From NCBI GenBank assembly GCA_036387415.1, contig DASVTU010000015.1, positions 1 to 22,307 on the forward strand: a stretch of DNA of 22,307 nt. The letters are read 5' to 3'. A program made the position numbers and the translations under genes. The stretch comes from DASVTU01 sp036387415. GTDB lineage: Bacteria > Acidobacteriota > Blastocatellia > Pyrinomonadales > Pyrinomonadaceae. The first letter of the stretch is position 1; each line of letters opens with the position of its first letter. The notes beneath the pieces are model-generated. The model searched no databases. It was not told the DNA's origin and saw only the letters and a list, made by a program, of their open reading frames with translations. This document shows positions 8,096 to 14,523 of the stretch, piece by piece.

Positions 8096-10354
8096 TCAGG
8101 GGTGTGGTTTGACGAAGAAGATTGCGTTGGCGGTCGCCCAGTCGGAGGGATTGACTCCGGCGGCGCGTGTGGAGGGCTGACCGTCGGCGGCGGCCTGGAG
8201 TAGTTGACCGAGCGGAGTGGCGGCGGCCTTTTGCTGCGCGGCGTCCATCGAGCGACGGAGAAACTTTTTGTCCAGCAGCGGGCTGAAGTCGGCGGGCGCG
8301 TCGGTCGCTATGGCCTTGTAAATCTCTCTGCCGTAAGGCTTTTCGATACGAAAGACGAAAGGCCACGGGAGCCTGTGCCAGCGTCTGTCGGCGGGGATTT
8401 TGTTCTCCTGTGCTTTGGGCACTTCCGGGTGCGGCCAGAGCGGATTGATGCTGCCGTCGTTCTGTAAATCGAGCACGGTGACGAAGGCGTCCGACGCGCC
8501 CGTGTTTCTTAATTCGACCATCACATGCTCGCCCTCCGAGAATTCCAGACGACCGCCATCCGTCTGTCGTAACTCCTTGTCGCGCAAGATTTTATTAACC
8601 AACCCCGACGCTTTATCGAGTTCCACTTCGACCGCTACGACGCGCATCTCGATGCGAATTTTGGAGTGTGGATTGCGGTTCACCAGCGCATTGATGAAAC
8701 GCCAGCGAGCCTCGCCTTCGAGCGCGTTTTTTATCTCCTCCGGCTGCCGCGCGCCGCTCGTCGCCGTCGCTACGACCGACCCGTCCTCGCGTTGGAGGAC
8801 GACCGCCCCGGCCTCGACGACGGCGGCGACGGTGGCGGCTGTTTTTTTCTCATTTTTCTCGTCGGGGCAGCGTCCCTCGCAGAGCCGCACGTCCCACGCG
8901 TCGCCCGCCGCAGAGACGTGTCGGACGAGCGGCAGCGCGCGTAGGAGTCGCGCGAGTTCGTCGGCGCGTGCGTGTGTGGCGAAGCCGTGGAGTGCGACGC
9001 GCAGACGATTGTCGCCGTAGCGATGCAGCGTCTCGACGGCGCGCGCCGTGTGGACGTGTTCCGGCTTAATGCCTCCAGCGACCGCTTCATCCGACAACTT
9101 GAGTGCCGCAGTCGTGGAGCCGAGACGGACAATCACGGCTTCAGCCAACGGCGCGACGCCTTTGCCGTCGCTGCCGTCGCCCGTCGCCGCGCGTGTCTGA
9201 GGCGTCGCGGGCGCAAAACTTCTCGTCCCCGGCGGAAAGAGCGCGAAGCGCGACCCCTCCGTCATGCCTTGCAGCGCCCCGGCTTGGAGTGTGATGTCGC
9301 CGTCGCTGTTGACGACCACGGGGAAATAGCTCTGCGGCGCGAGCGCCACGCCGCTCAGGAGCACTTTGTCAAGGTCGCCTTCGAGTTGCGGGTTCTGCTC
9401 GCCGTTGTCGGCGGACATCTCTTCGTTGATGCGCTCGAAGATGTCCCGGTAGGTCGTCTCCGGCGTGGCCTCTGACAGCGCCTTGACCAGCGCATAGCTG
9501 AGCAGTCCGCGCACCGTGCCGTGCTCGTCCTCGTACTCGGACGCCAACTCGTCGTGACGCGTCGCGGAGATGACGACGTAGCCCTTCGCGGCGGCCTCGC
9601 CGCGCGAGAGGAAACCGCCCGCGCTCTCCTCTGCGCCGCCCCCACGCGTCGCCGTCGCAGAGACGCGCGGCGACGCTCCCGTCCAACGCTGCCCGCGCAC
9701 TTTGAAACGACCGCTCCGCGTCACCGTGCCCGAAAAACAACTATCGACCGAGACGGTCACGTTGGCGGGTTGGCGTCGTTTGAGTTCGTCGAGGAGGATG
9801 CCGAGTTCGTCGTCGCGGATGGTCTTGGAGCCGTCGTCTTTGCTGACGTAATCGGACGGAATCAAGCCTTCGTCCAAGCCGTCGAGTTCGTCGCCGACCG
9901 AGGGGTTGCCGGGCACGTCCGTGTCGGGCACCTGCCCGCCGTGGCCTGAGTAGTGGAAGTATGCGATGTCGCCCGGTTTGGTCTGCTCGACGAGGAAACG
10001 CCGGAAGGTTTCGACGATGGCGCGATGCGTCGTCTCCGCGCCACTCTTGAGCACCTTGATGTCCTCGGCGCGAAACTGAAACCGTGCGATAAGCACTTCT
10101 CTGAGCGAGTCTACGTCGGGTTCGGAATTGAGGTCGTCCCAATCCATGCCTCCACGACCGCGTTGATATTTCGAGATGCCGACAAGCAACGCGCGCCGCA
10201 CCGCCGTCGTCGCGGCGACGACAGATTGAGGATTTTTCGATTGCGGATTGCGGATTGCGGATTGCGGATTGGGGAAGGAAAGCAAGAGGCAGCAGATGGC
10301 TGCGAGCGACCAGCAGCCGTACAGCTTTGAACGTGTGACTGGTGACCTACGCAT
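8096..10354 (-). CDS. Secreted caspase-like peptidase (C14) with C-terminal DUF4384
   Basis: The product is 752 aa from ATG 10354, chosen because AAGGACGAG precedes it and a signal peptide follows (MRRSPVTRSKLYGCWSLAA). An upstream in-frame ATG at 10459 would add 35 residues encoded partly by repeats and is unlikely. After the signal peptide a repeat-encoded stretch (NPQSAIRNPQS) leads into the caspase p20 fold: RALLVGISKY, the catalytic His in HYSGHGGQ (His138) and the catalytic Cys in VDSCFSGT (Cys206). A p10-like part follows (VVISATRHDELASEY, then GLLSYALVKAL). The middle region is unassigned, and residues about 605-690 resemble DUF4384 (GEHVMVELRNTGASDAFVTV, then a W-P-H-P motif). Family enzymes of this type cleave after basic residues; the target here is unknown. 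The gene is 117 bp downstream of the CHAT gene on the same strand, so the two are probably co-transcribed. Confidence 0.88.
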   Translation of the reverse strand: MRRSPVTRSKLYGCWSLAAICCLLLSFPNPQSAIRNPQSKNPQSVVAATTAVRRALLVGISKYQRGRGGMDWDDLNSEPDVDSLREVLIARFQFRAEDIKVLKSGAETTHRAIVETFRRFLVEQTKPGDIAYFHYSGHGGQVPDTDVPGNPSVGDELDGLDEGLIPSDYVSKDDGSKTIRDDELGILLDELKRRQPANVTVSVDSCFSGTVTRSGRFKVRGQRWTGASPRVSATATRGGGAEESAGGFLSRGEAAAKGYVVISATRHDELASEYEDEHGTVRGLLSYALVKALSEATPETTYRDIFERINEEMSADNGEQNPQLEGDLDKVLLSGVALAPQSYFPVVVNSDGDITLQAGALQGMTEGSRFALFPPGTRSFAPATPQTRAATGDGSDGKGVAPLAEAVIVRLGSTTAALKLSDEAVAGGIKPEHVHTARAVETLHRYGDNRLRVALHGFATHARADELARLLRALPLVRHVSAAGDAWDVRLCEGRCPDEKNEKKTAATVAAVVEAGAVVLQREDGSVVATATSGARQPEEIKNALEGEARWRFINALVNRNPHSKIRIEMRVVAVEVELDKASGLVNKILRDKELRQTDGGRLEFSEGEHVMVELRNTGASDAFVTVLDLQNDGSINPLWPHPEVPKAQENKIPADRRWHRLPWPFVFRIEKPYGREIYKAIATDAPADFSPLLDKKFLRRSMDAAQQKAAATPLGQLLQAAADGQPSTRAAGVNPSDWATANAIFFVKPHP
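10224..10274. repeat. Tandem GATTGCG heptamer repeat inside the caspase gene
   Basis: On the plus strand five consecutive GATTGCG-type units end in GATTGGGG, preceded by degenerate units. On the minus strand they encode the NPQSAIRNPQS-type peptide between the signal peptide and the caspase domain. A related block in the opposite orientation lies at 10436-10471. Simple heptamer repeats of this kind are seen in intergenic DNA of many bacteria (family knowledge, not checked). Confidence 0.85.
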
Positions 10355-10435
10355 ACGCTTTTCTCGTCCTTGCCTGACGGTTGACGTCTTCGCCCGACGG
10401 TTCGCGGACTCTGCGACGCATGAACTCCGCTTTCT

Positions 10436-10471
10436 CAATCCGCAATCCGAATTCCGCAATCCGCAATCCCC
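10436..10471. repeat. CAATCCG heptamer repeat between the CHAT and caspase genes
   Basis: Units of CAATCCG / GCAATCC, with one GAATTC interruption, begin directly after the CHAT stop codon (10472-10474) and read in the opposite orientation to the block at 10224-10274. The two blocks bracket the caspase start and signal peptide and could pair as a long stem with a loop of about 160 bases. Confidence 0.85.
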
Positions 10472-13378
10472 TCACCGCCAGTTGCCGATGAGGATGAAGG
10501 GCGCCCAGAAGTAGGGATGCGCGAAGGGCGCATCGGGGTCGCGTGTGAAACGCCGCGCCGTCGTGTTGGCTGCGACGGCTGAGAGTTTGCTGCGGCTGGC
10601 GGCGCTCGCTTCGACGGTCGCGTTGCCAGTCGTGCCAGTTGGCTTGAGTTGTCCGTGCAGGAGTGCGAGTTGTGCCTGTTGCATGGCTTCGGCTTTGGAG
10701 ATGGCGGGTTGCGCTTGACGGAGACGGTAGAAGCTTTGCATGAGCAACTGCGTGCTCGCGTCGGCGACAGGCCAGAGACTCGCGATGACGGCCTTTGCGC
10801 CCTGTCGCTGCGCGATGATGCCAAAGCTATCAACCTCTTTGCCGTCGGCTCCGGGCGCGCTGCCGGACGCCGTATCGCACGCCGAGAGCGTCAGCAGTTC
10901 GACGCCCGAAAAGAGGTTCTGAGCCACTTGAATCTTATCGAGCGCGAGATGGCTGCCGTCGCCGAGGAGCAAAAACGAATCGCTTTCGTTGCCGGGTGGC
11001 AAGTTGAAATGGCTCGCGATGTGCACCACCGGATAACGCCTGCGGAGCGCGGCGCGCATCGTCTCTTCGGTGAAGGCTTCGTCGAGCATGATGAGGCCGG
11101 GGAGGATGCCCTTCGCGTTGGCGTCGGCGGTCGGGTTGGCAGTGGTCGGGTTAGCAGTGGTCGGGTGAGCGGCGGTCGCGTTGCTATCGGCGGCGGGCGT
11201 CGTTTCGTTCTCGTCGCGGACGATGCCGCGCAACTCTTGCGGCACGGCGGGCAGCGCCGTGAAGTCCGGGTGTTTCTTCGAGACGCCGAAGCCCAAAACT
11301 TTCCACGCCGCGCTCGGCTGCGAGCGGAGACGACCGAGCGAGCCCGAGGTGAAGACCACGTTGCGATAGCTCTCGACCAGATACTTTTCGCCGTCGTGGA
11401 GCGCCGCGATGGGGATGTAACGCAACGCGCCGTCGAGCGACCACATGAGCGTCTCGGCATGTGCGTCCTTGAGTTGTTTCGCGACGGGCGCGACGAGGAT
11501 GCGATAAAGCTCTTGCGCGAGCGGGAGCGGGTCGTAACGGTCGTCTTTCAAGACCTGCTTGAAGGCAAAAATCTTCTCGTTGAGCGCGGCGGCGTCGATG
11601 GCGACTTCACGTGCGAGTTGCGTCTCTCTGGTGATGAGGATGACGCTGTACCTGTCGCGTTCCAGATTCGTGTAGAGCGCGACGGTGCCCGCGCCGAGTT
11701 CGCGTAAATCCTCTCTCTGCGCCTGCGTCTCTTGAAGTTGTTTGGCGCGCGCGGTGGTCTGTCCGGCGCTGGTGAGTCGCTGCGAGAGCGCGTCGATAAA
11801 CTGCTGGAAGGCCGCGTTGGCGACTTCGAGTCGCTGTTCCAGACTCTTTAACTCGCTCTCTTCGACGGGCGTGCGCGCAGAGTTCTCGTTGAGCGCGCCC
11901 CAACGCGCGCCGATGGCGGCCACGTCGTCGTCGGTCTGTTTGAGTGCGGACTCTTCAGGCGTCAACGCAGCGCGTCCCTTGAGCGTCTCCGCCTCTTTGC
12001 TGTTGCGACGGATGAACTCGAAAAACTCCTCCTCCTTGTGCATGTCGAGCACCTGTTGCGCCTCGCCGAAACGCTCTTGCGAGATGAGCAATCCGGCCAG
12101 CGTGCGATAGGCGTCCTGTTTGGAATCGATAAAGGCTCGTTGTGTCTCCGGGTCGAGGCGCTGGATGTTGCTGCGGATTTCCTGATAGGCGTTAACCGCC
12201 AATTTCCCATAGAAGATAGCGAGACGCGTCTCGCCCAGAGCCTTCCAGGTCATCATCAATTCGGCGAGCGTGTTGGCCCCGCGCGCACGCGCGTTGATTT
12301 CGCGTGCGATACGCAGCGACCTCTGAAGATAGGCGACGGCCTCGCGGTGCTTTCCCTGCGCGCGTGCGGTTCTGCCGAAGACATCGAGCGTCCTCCCTTC
12401 GCCGAGACGATTTCTGACGGCGCGATGCAACGCGAGTGCGCGTTCACAGTCGGCGAGCGCGCGGTCGAAACGCCGGAGCACGCTCTCGACGAGACACTTT
12501 TTCGTCAGCGTGTTGGCCTCCTGCGCGTCGTCTCGTAACTCTCGATGCAGTGCGAGCGCGCGGTCGTAGAACTGTGCGGCGGTGGTCGGTTGTTCGAGAT
12601 TGAAGAAAGCGAAGCCGATGTTGCTGAGCGTCGTCGCCTCGTTGCGGCGGTCGCGCACTTCCGCATAGATGGCCTCTGCGCGTTGGTAGTATTCGATGGC
12701 CTTGCGATAACTGCCGAGATTGAGATAGGCGTTGCCGAGATTGGTCAGCGCGACGCCCTCCGCCTGACGGTTCTTCTGTGCGCGATGAATGGCGAGCGCC
12801 TGTTCCAGATACTCGACCGATTTCTCGTAACGGTTCAGCCCGTCGTAGGCGTCGGCCAGACCGATGAGCGCGTCGGCTTCGGCGAGGCGGTCGCCCGCGC
12901 GACGATTGACGGCGAGCGCGCGCGTGAAATATTCGACGGCCTCCGCGTACTGGCTGAGCGAGACGAAATCTCTGGCGATGTTGTAGAGGATGTTCGGCTC
13001 GTCCGGGTAGATGCGGAGCGCCTCGCGGTAGTGTGCGATGGCCTGTTCGTATTCGTGCAGCGTGTGATAGGCGAAAGCGAGTGCGCCGTGCGTCTCGCCT
13101 TCGCCTGCGCGGTCGCCCGACTCGCGCCGGAGCCGCAACGCTTCCTTGTACTTCTCAATCGCGCGACGCAAGGCGTCCGGCGTCGCCTCCGCGACGAGGC
13201 GTTGGCCTTCGGCGTGCAGACGGTCTGCCGTCGCGCGTTTGTCCTGCCACGCGCCTGCTGCGAGGCCGCGCGCGTTCGTCGGCATCAGGGAAAACGTCGC
13301 GGGCGCGATGGTGAACACGAAGACGCAGGCGAAGATGAAGCGACGGCGCGCGTGTGTCGGAATCGAGTGCGAAATCAT
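10472..13378 (-). CDS. Secreted TPR-CHAT protein (caspase-fold peptidase)
   Basis: The 968-aa protein starts at ATG 13378, with CAGGAG and an 8-base spacer upstream. It has a signal peptide (RRRFIFACVFVFTIAPATFS). From about residue 50 to 400 there are eight or more tetratricopeptide repeats (for example YEQAIAHYREALRIYPDEPN and YRKAIEYYQRAEAIY). A coiled-coil-like stretch (about 450-560) follows, then a CHAT domain to the end. The CHAT catalytic pair is visible: His790 in VVHIASHF and Cys834 in LSACDTA. The conserved closing HPYFWAPFILIGNW is present. TPRs would bind a partner or substrate; CHAT domains are cysteine proteases related to separase and caspases. The linker at about residues 738-753 is an NPTTA tandem repeat. 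The gene has its own promoter candidate at 13577-13604 and leads into the caspase gene. Both exported proteases probably act in the periplasm or outside the cell (inference). Confidence 0.9.
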   Translation of the reverse strand: MISHSIPTHARRRFIFACVFVFTIAPATFSLMPTNARGLAAGAWQDKRATADRLHAEGQRLVAEATPDALRRAIEKYKEALRLRRESGDRAGEGETHGALAFAYHTLHEYEQAIAHYREALRIYPDEPNILYNIARDFVSLSQYAEAVEYFTRALAVNRRAGDRLAEADALIGLADAYDGLNRYEKSVEYLEQALAIHRAQKNRQAEGVALTNLGNAYLNLGSYRKAIEYYQRAEAIYAEVRDRRNEATTLSNIGFAFFNLEQPTTAAQFYDRALALHRELRDDAQEANTLTKKCLVESVLRRFDRALADCERALALHRAVRNRLGEGRTLDVFGRTARAQGKHREAVAYLQRSLRIAREINARARGANTLAELMMTWKALGETRLAIFYGKLAVNAYQEIRSNIQRLDPETQRAFIDSKQDAYRTLAGLLISQERFGEAQQVLDMHKEEEFFEFIRRNSKEAETLKGRAALTPEESALKQTDDDVAAIGARWGALNENSARTPVEESELKSLEQRLEVANAAFQQFIDALSQRLTSAGQTTARAKQLQETQAQREDLRELGAGTVALYTNLERDRYSVILITRETQLAREVAIDAAALNEKIFAFKQVLKDDRYDPLPLAQELYRILVAPVAKQLKDAHAETLMWSLDGALRYIPIAALHDGEKYLVESYRNVVFTSGSLGRLRSQPSAAWKVLGFGVSKKHPDFTALPAVPQELRGIVRDENETTPAADSNATAAHPTTANPTTANPTADANAKGILPGLIMLDEAFTEETMRAALRRRYPVVHIASHFNLPPGNESDSFLLLGDGSHLALDKIQVAQNLFSGVELLTLSACDTASGSAPGADGKEVDSFGIIAQRQGAKAVIASLWPVADASTQLLMQSFYRLRQAQPAISKAEAMQQAQLALLHGQLKPTGTTGNATVEASAASRSKLSAVAANTTARRFTRDPDAPFAHPYFWAPFILIGNWR
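11130..11174. repeat. Three 15-bp tandem units inside the CHAT domain
   Basis: GTCGGGTTGGCAGTG is repeated three times, with the third copy diverged. On the minus strand it encodes the NPTTA peptide repeat in a loop of the CHAT domain between the substrate-side strands and the catalytic His. The unit length is a multiple of three, so copy number can change without a frameshift. Confidence 0.85.
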
Positions 13379-13576
13379 TCGTCAAACTCCTGTCGGATGC
13401 GTGGTGTTTGAACGGCGACGGATGAGACTGTGAGTGTGCGCTCGGAACGTCTTGGAGACGGTGCGCGGTGCTTGAGAGCCGACGCACGCGGAGCCTACGC
13501 GCTCGACGTTGTGACGGAACCGCTTGGACGCGAACGCGCGTGGCTCGCGGCGACCGGAGAACAACTGCGTGCGCCG

Positions 13577-13604
13577 ATGTTACACCTCTCGAAAGCAATG
13601 TCAA
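13577..13604 (-). promoter_or_regulatory. Sigma-70-type promoter for the CHAT-caspase genes
   Basis: Read on the minus strand, TTGACA (13604-13599) is followed by a 16-base spacer and TAACAT (13582-13577). The -35 is a perfect match and the -10 matches four of six bases. Transcription would begin near 13570, giving a leader of about 190 bases before ATG 13378. Confidence 0.6.
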
Positions 13605-13763
13605 ACTCTTGTTTGGAACGGCTCGACGCTCCCGTTTGAGCGGCGGACGTGTATGATGCTCACGCGCGCGAAAATAGCCCGCGCAAGTGGGCGGGAAGGT
13701 TCATGCAAAAATATTGCTAACAGGATGAAGCAATTATTTCTCATGTATTTATGGATTGGCCTG

Positions 13764-13769
13764 TATAAT
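13764..13769 (+). promoter_or_regulatory. Consensus -10 element upstream of the PEP-CTERM gene
   Basis: TATAAT lies in the AT-rich patch, about 137 bases before the ATG at 13906. No good -35 is found at 16-18 bases; TG directly precedes the hexamer but is one base off the extended -10 position. This is a plausible but weak promoter call. Confidence 0.35.
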
Positions 13770-13905
13770 GGGAATATGTAGAGAAATATGTCTGTCGAAA
13801 TGTTGTGAGTTTCGATTATGATGCCCGCCGGATAATTTTTGCGCCCGTCGGTTCGCGAGCCAGGGAGCGACTCACACGACATGCTCCCGGAACGGAAATT
13901 TTCTC

Positions 13906-14379
13906 ATGCGAACGCCCCTCTTATCGCAGTTCGTCCTCGCATTTTTCATCGTCGGTTGTTCGTCAGCCATGACGGCGCGGGCGGGCGTCGTCGAGTGGAG
14001 CGGCGATGCGGCGCGGCATGCCGTCCAGAGCGGTCAGACGCCGCAGGGCGGAGGCGGGACGACCGTCCAGACGGTTGACCTCGGCGACGTGACGGGCACC
14101 GTCTGCGACTGCGGCGAAATCCCGTACGAAGGGACGGCGGAGGCATTGGCGAAACCGAAATTTTCCAGATATACACTGCTGGCGGCAGCCGCGCTCCCTA
14201 TCACTCTATGCATGTTTGAGAACGTTATCTGCGAGAGGGATGGACCGCCAAAACTCACGCGTCTGAAAGATGAGAGGCGCGACGTGGTGCCCGAACCCGC
14301 CACCCTCTGCGCCCTCGCCACGGGGCTCTGCGCGCTCGCGGCATCTCAACGCCGTCGGCGTAGACTGAACAAGCATTAA
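13906..14379 (+). CDS. PEP-CTERM sorted exported protein
   Basis: The protein is 157 aa. A hydrophobic N-terminus (residues 4-17) ends in a lipobox-like IVGC (Cys18), with an alternative signal-peptidase I site after ARA (residue 26). The middle is Gly/Thr-rich (QTPQGGGGTTVQTVDLGDV) with a Cys-Asp-Cys pair at 67-69 and further Cys at 102 and 109, around a hydrophobic stretch at about 89-104. The C-terminus is a classic PEP-CTERM sorting tail: Pro129-Glu130-Pro131, a hydrophobic segment (ATLCALATGLCALAA) and a basic end (RRRRR). Such proteins are processed by an exosortase, and none is encoded here, so a chromosomal enzyme must be used. Only a weak GGAAA precedes the ATG. It is divergent from the CHAT gene. 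Function is unknown; PEP-CTERM proteins are usually linked to exopolysaccharide and surface layers. Confidence 0.8.
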   Translation: MRTPLLSQFVLAFFIVGCSSAMTARAGVVEWSGDAARHAVQSGQTPQGGGGTTVQTVDLGDVTGTVCDCGEIPYEGTAEALAKPKFSRYTLLAAAALPITLCMFENVICERDGPPKLTRLKDERRDVVPEPATLCALATGLCALAASQRRRRRLNKH

Positions 14380-14477
14380 CAATTCATTACGCGCACACGC
14401 CGTTCAAGCCTTCCGTTCGCTCTCGATTCGTCCAGACGGTTTCCACTCTGCCAACTCCGTCGATTCATCCAGACCAC

Positions 14478-14523
14478 TTTCATCGCTTCGTCTTTACAAC
14501 TTTCGTCGCTTCGTCTCTACAAC
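14478..14523. repeat. Tandem 23-bp duplication at the end of the Hsp70 gene
   Basis: Units 14478-14500 and 14501-14523 differ at two positions (core CGCTTCGTCT). The second copy contains the Hsp70 stop codon (TAG, minus strand, 14517-14519) and its last residues. The rest of 14380-14516, between the convergent PEP-CTERM and Hsp70 genes, shows further CGTCCAGAC/ATCCAGACC-like partial repeats but no clear terminator. Confidence 0.8.

Larger units (their letters stand above)
13379..13905. other. Divergent control region between CHAT and PEP-CTERM genes
   Basis: The 527 bases contain the minus-strand promoter candidate at 13577-13604, a 5' leader of about 190 bases for the CHAT gene, and an AT-rich patch at about 13700-13850, sharply poorer in GC than the genes on both sides. 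On the plus strand a TATAAT lies at 13764-13769, and a hairpin (GGGAGC at 13863-13868 with GCTCCC at 13883-13888) lies just before the PEP-CTERM start. I see no supported gene and no recognisable riboswitch. Confidence 0.6.

Noticed and set aside
10355..10459. 35-residue N-terminal extension of the caspase protein
   Set aside because: It lies before a clear signal peptide, is partly encoded by heptamer repeats, and the internal ATG at 10354 has a better ribosome site.
11130..11174. CRISPR array
   Set aside because: The units are 15 bp, directly adjacent and in coding sequence. The other repeats in the window also lack spacers of regular length, and no cas gene is present.
13683..13720. Sigma-54 promoter (GG-N10-GC) upstream of the PEP-CTERM gene
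   Set aside because: Only the GG and GC pairs match at GGGAAGGTTCATGC; the rest of the -24 and -12 consensus is absent.
13640..13905. Cyclic-di-GMP or other riboswitch in the PEP-CTERM leader
   Set aside because: I could not find the conserved core of any class I know, only a 6-bp hairpin near the start.
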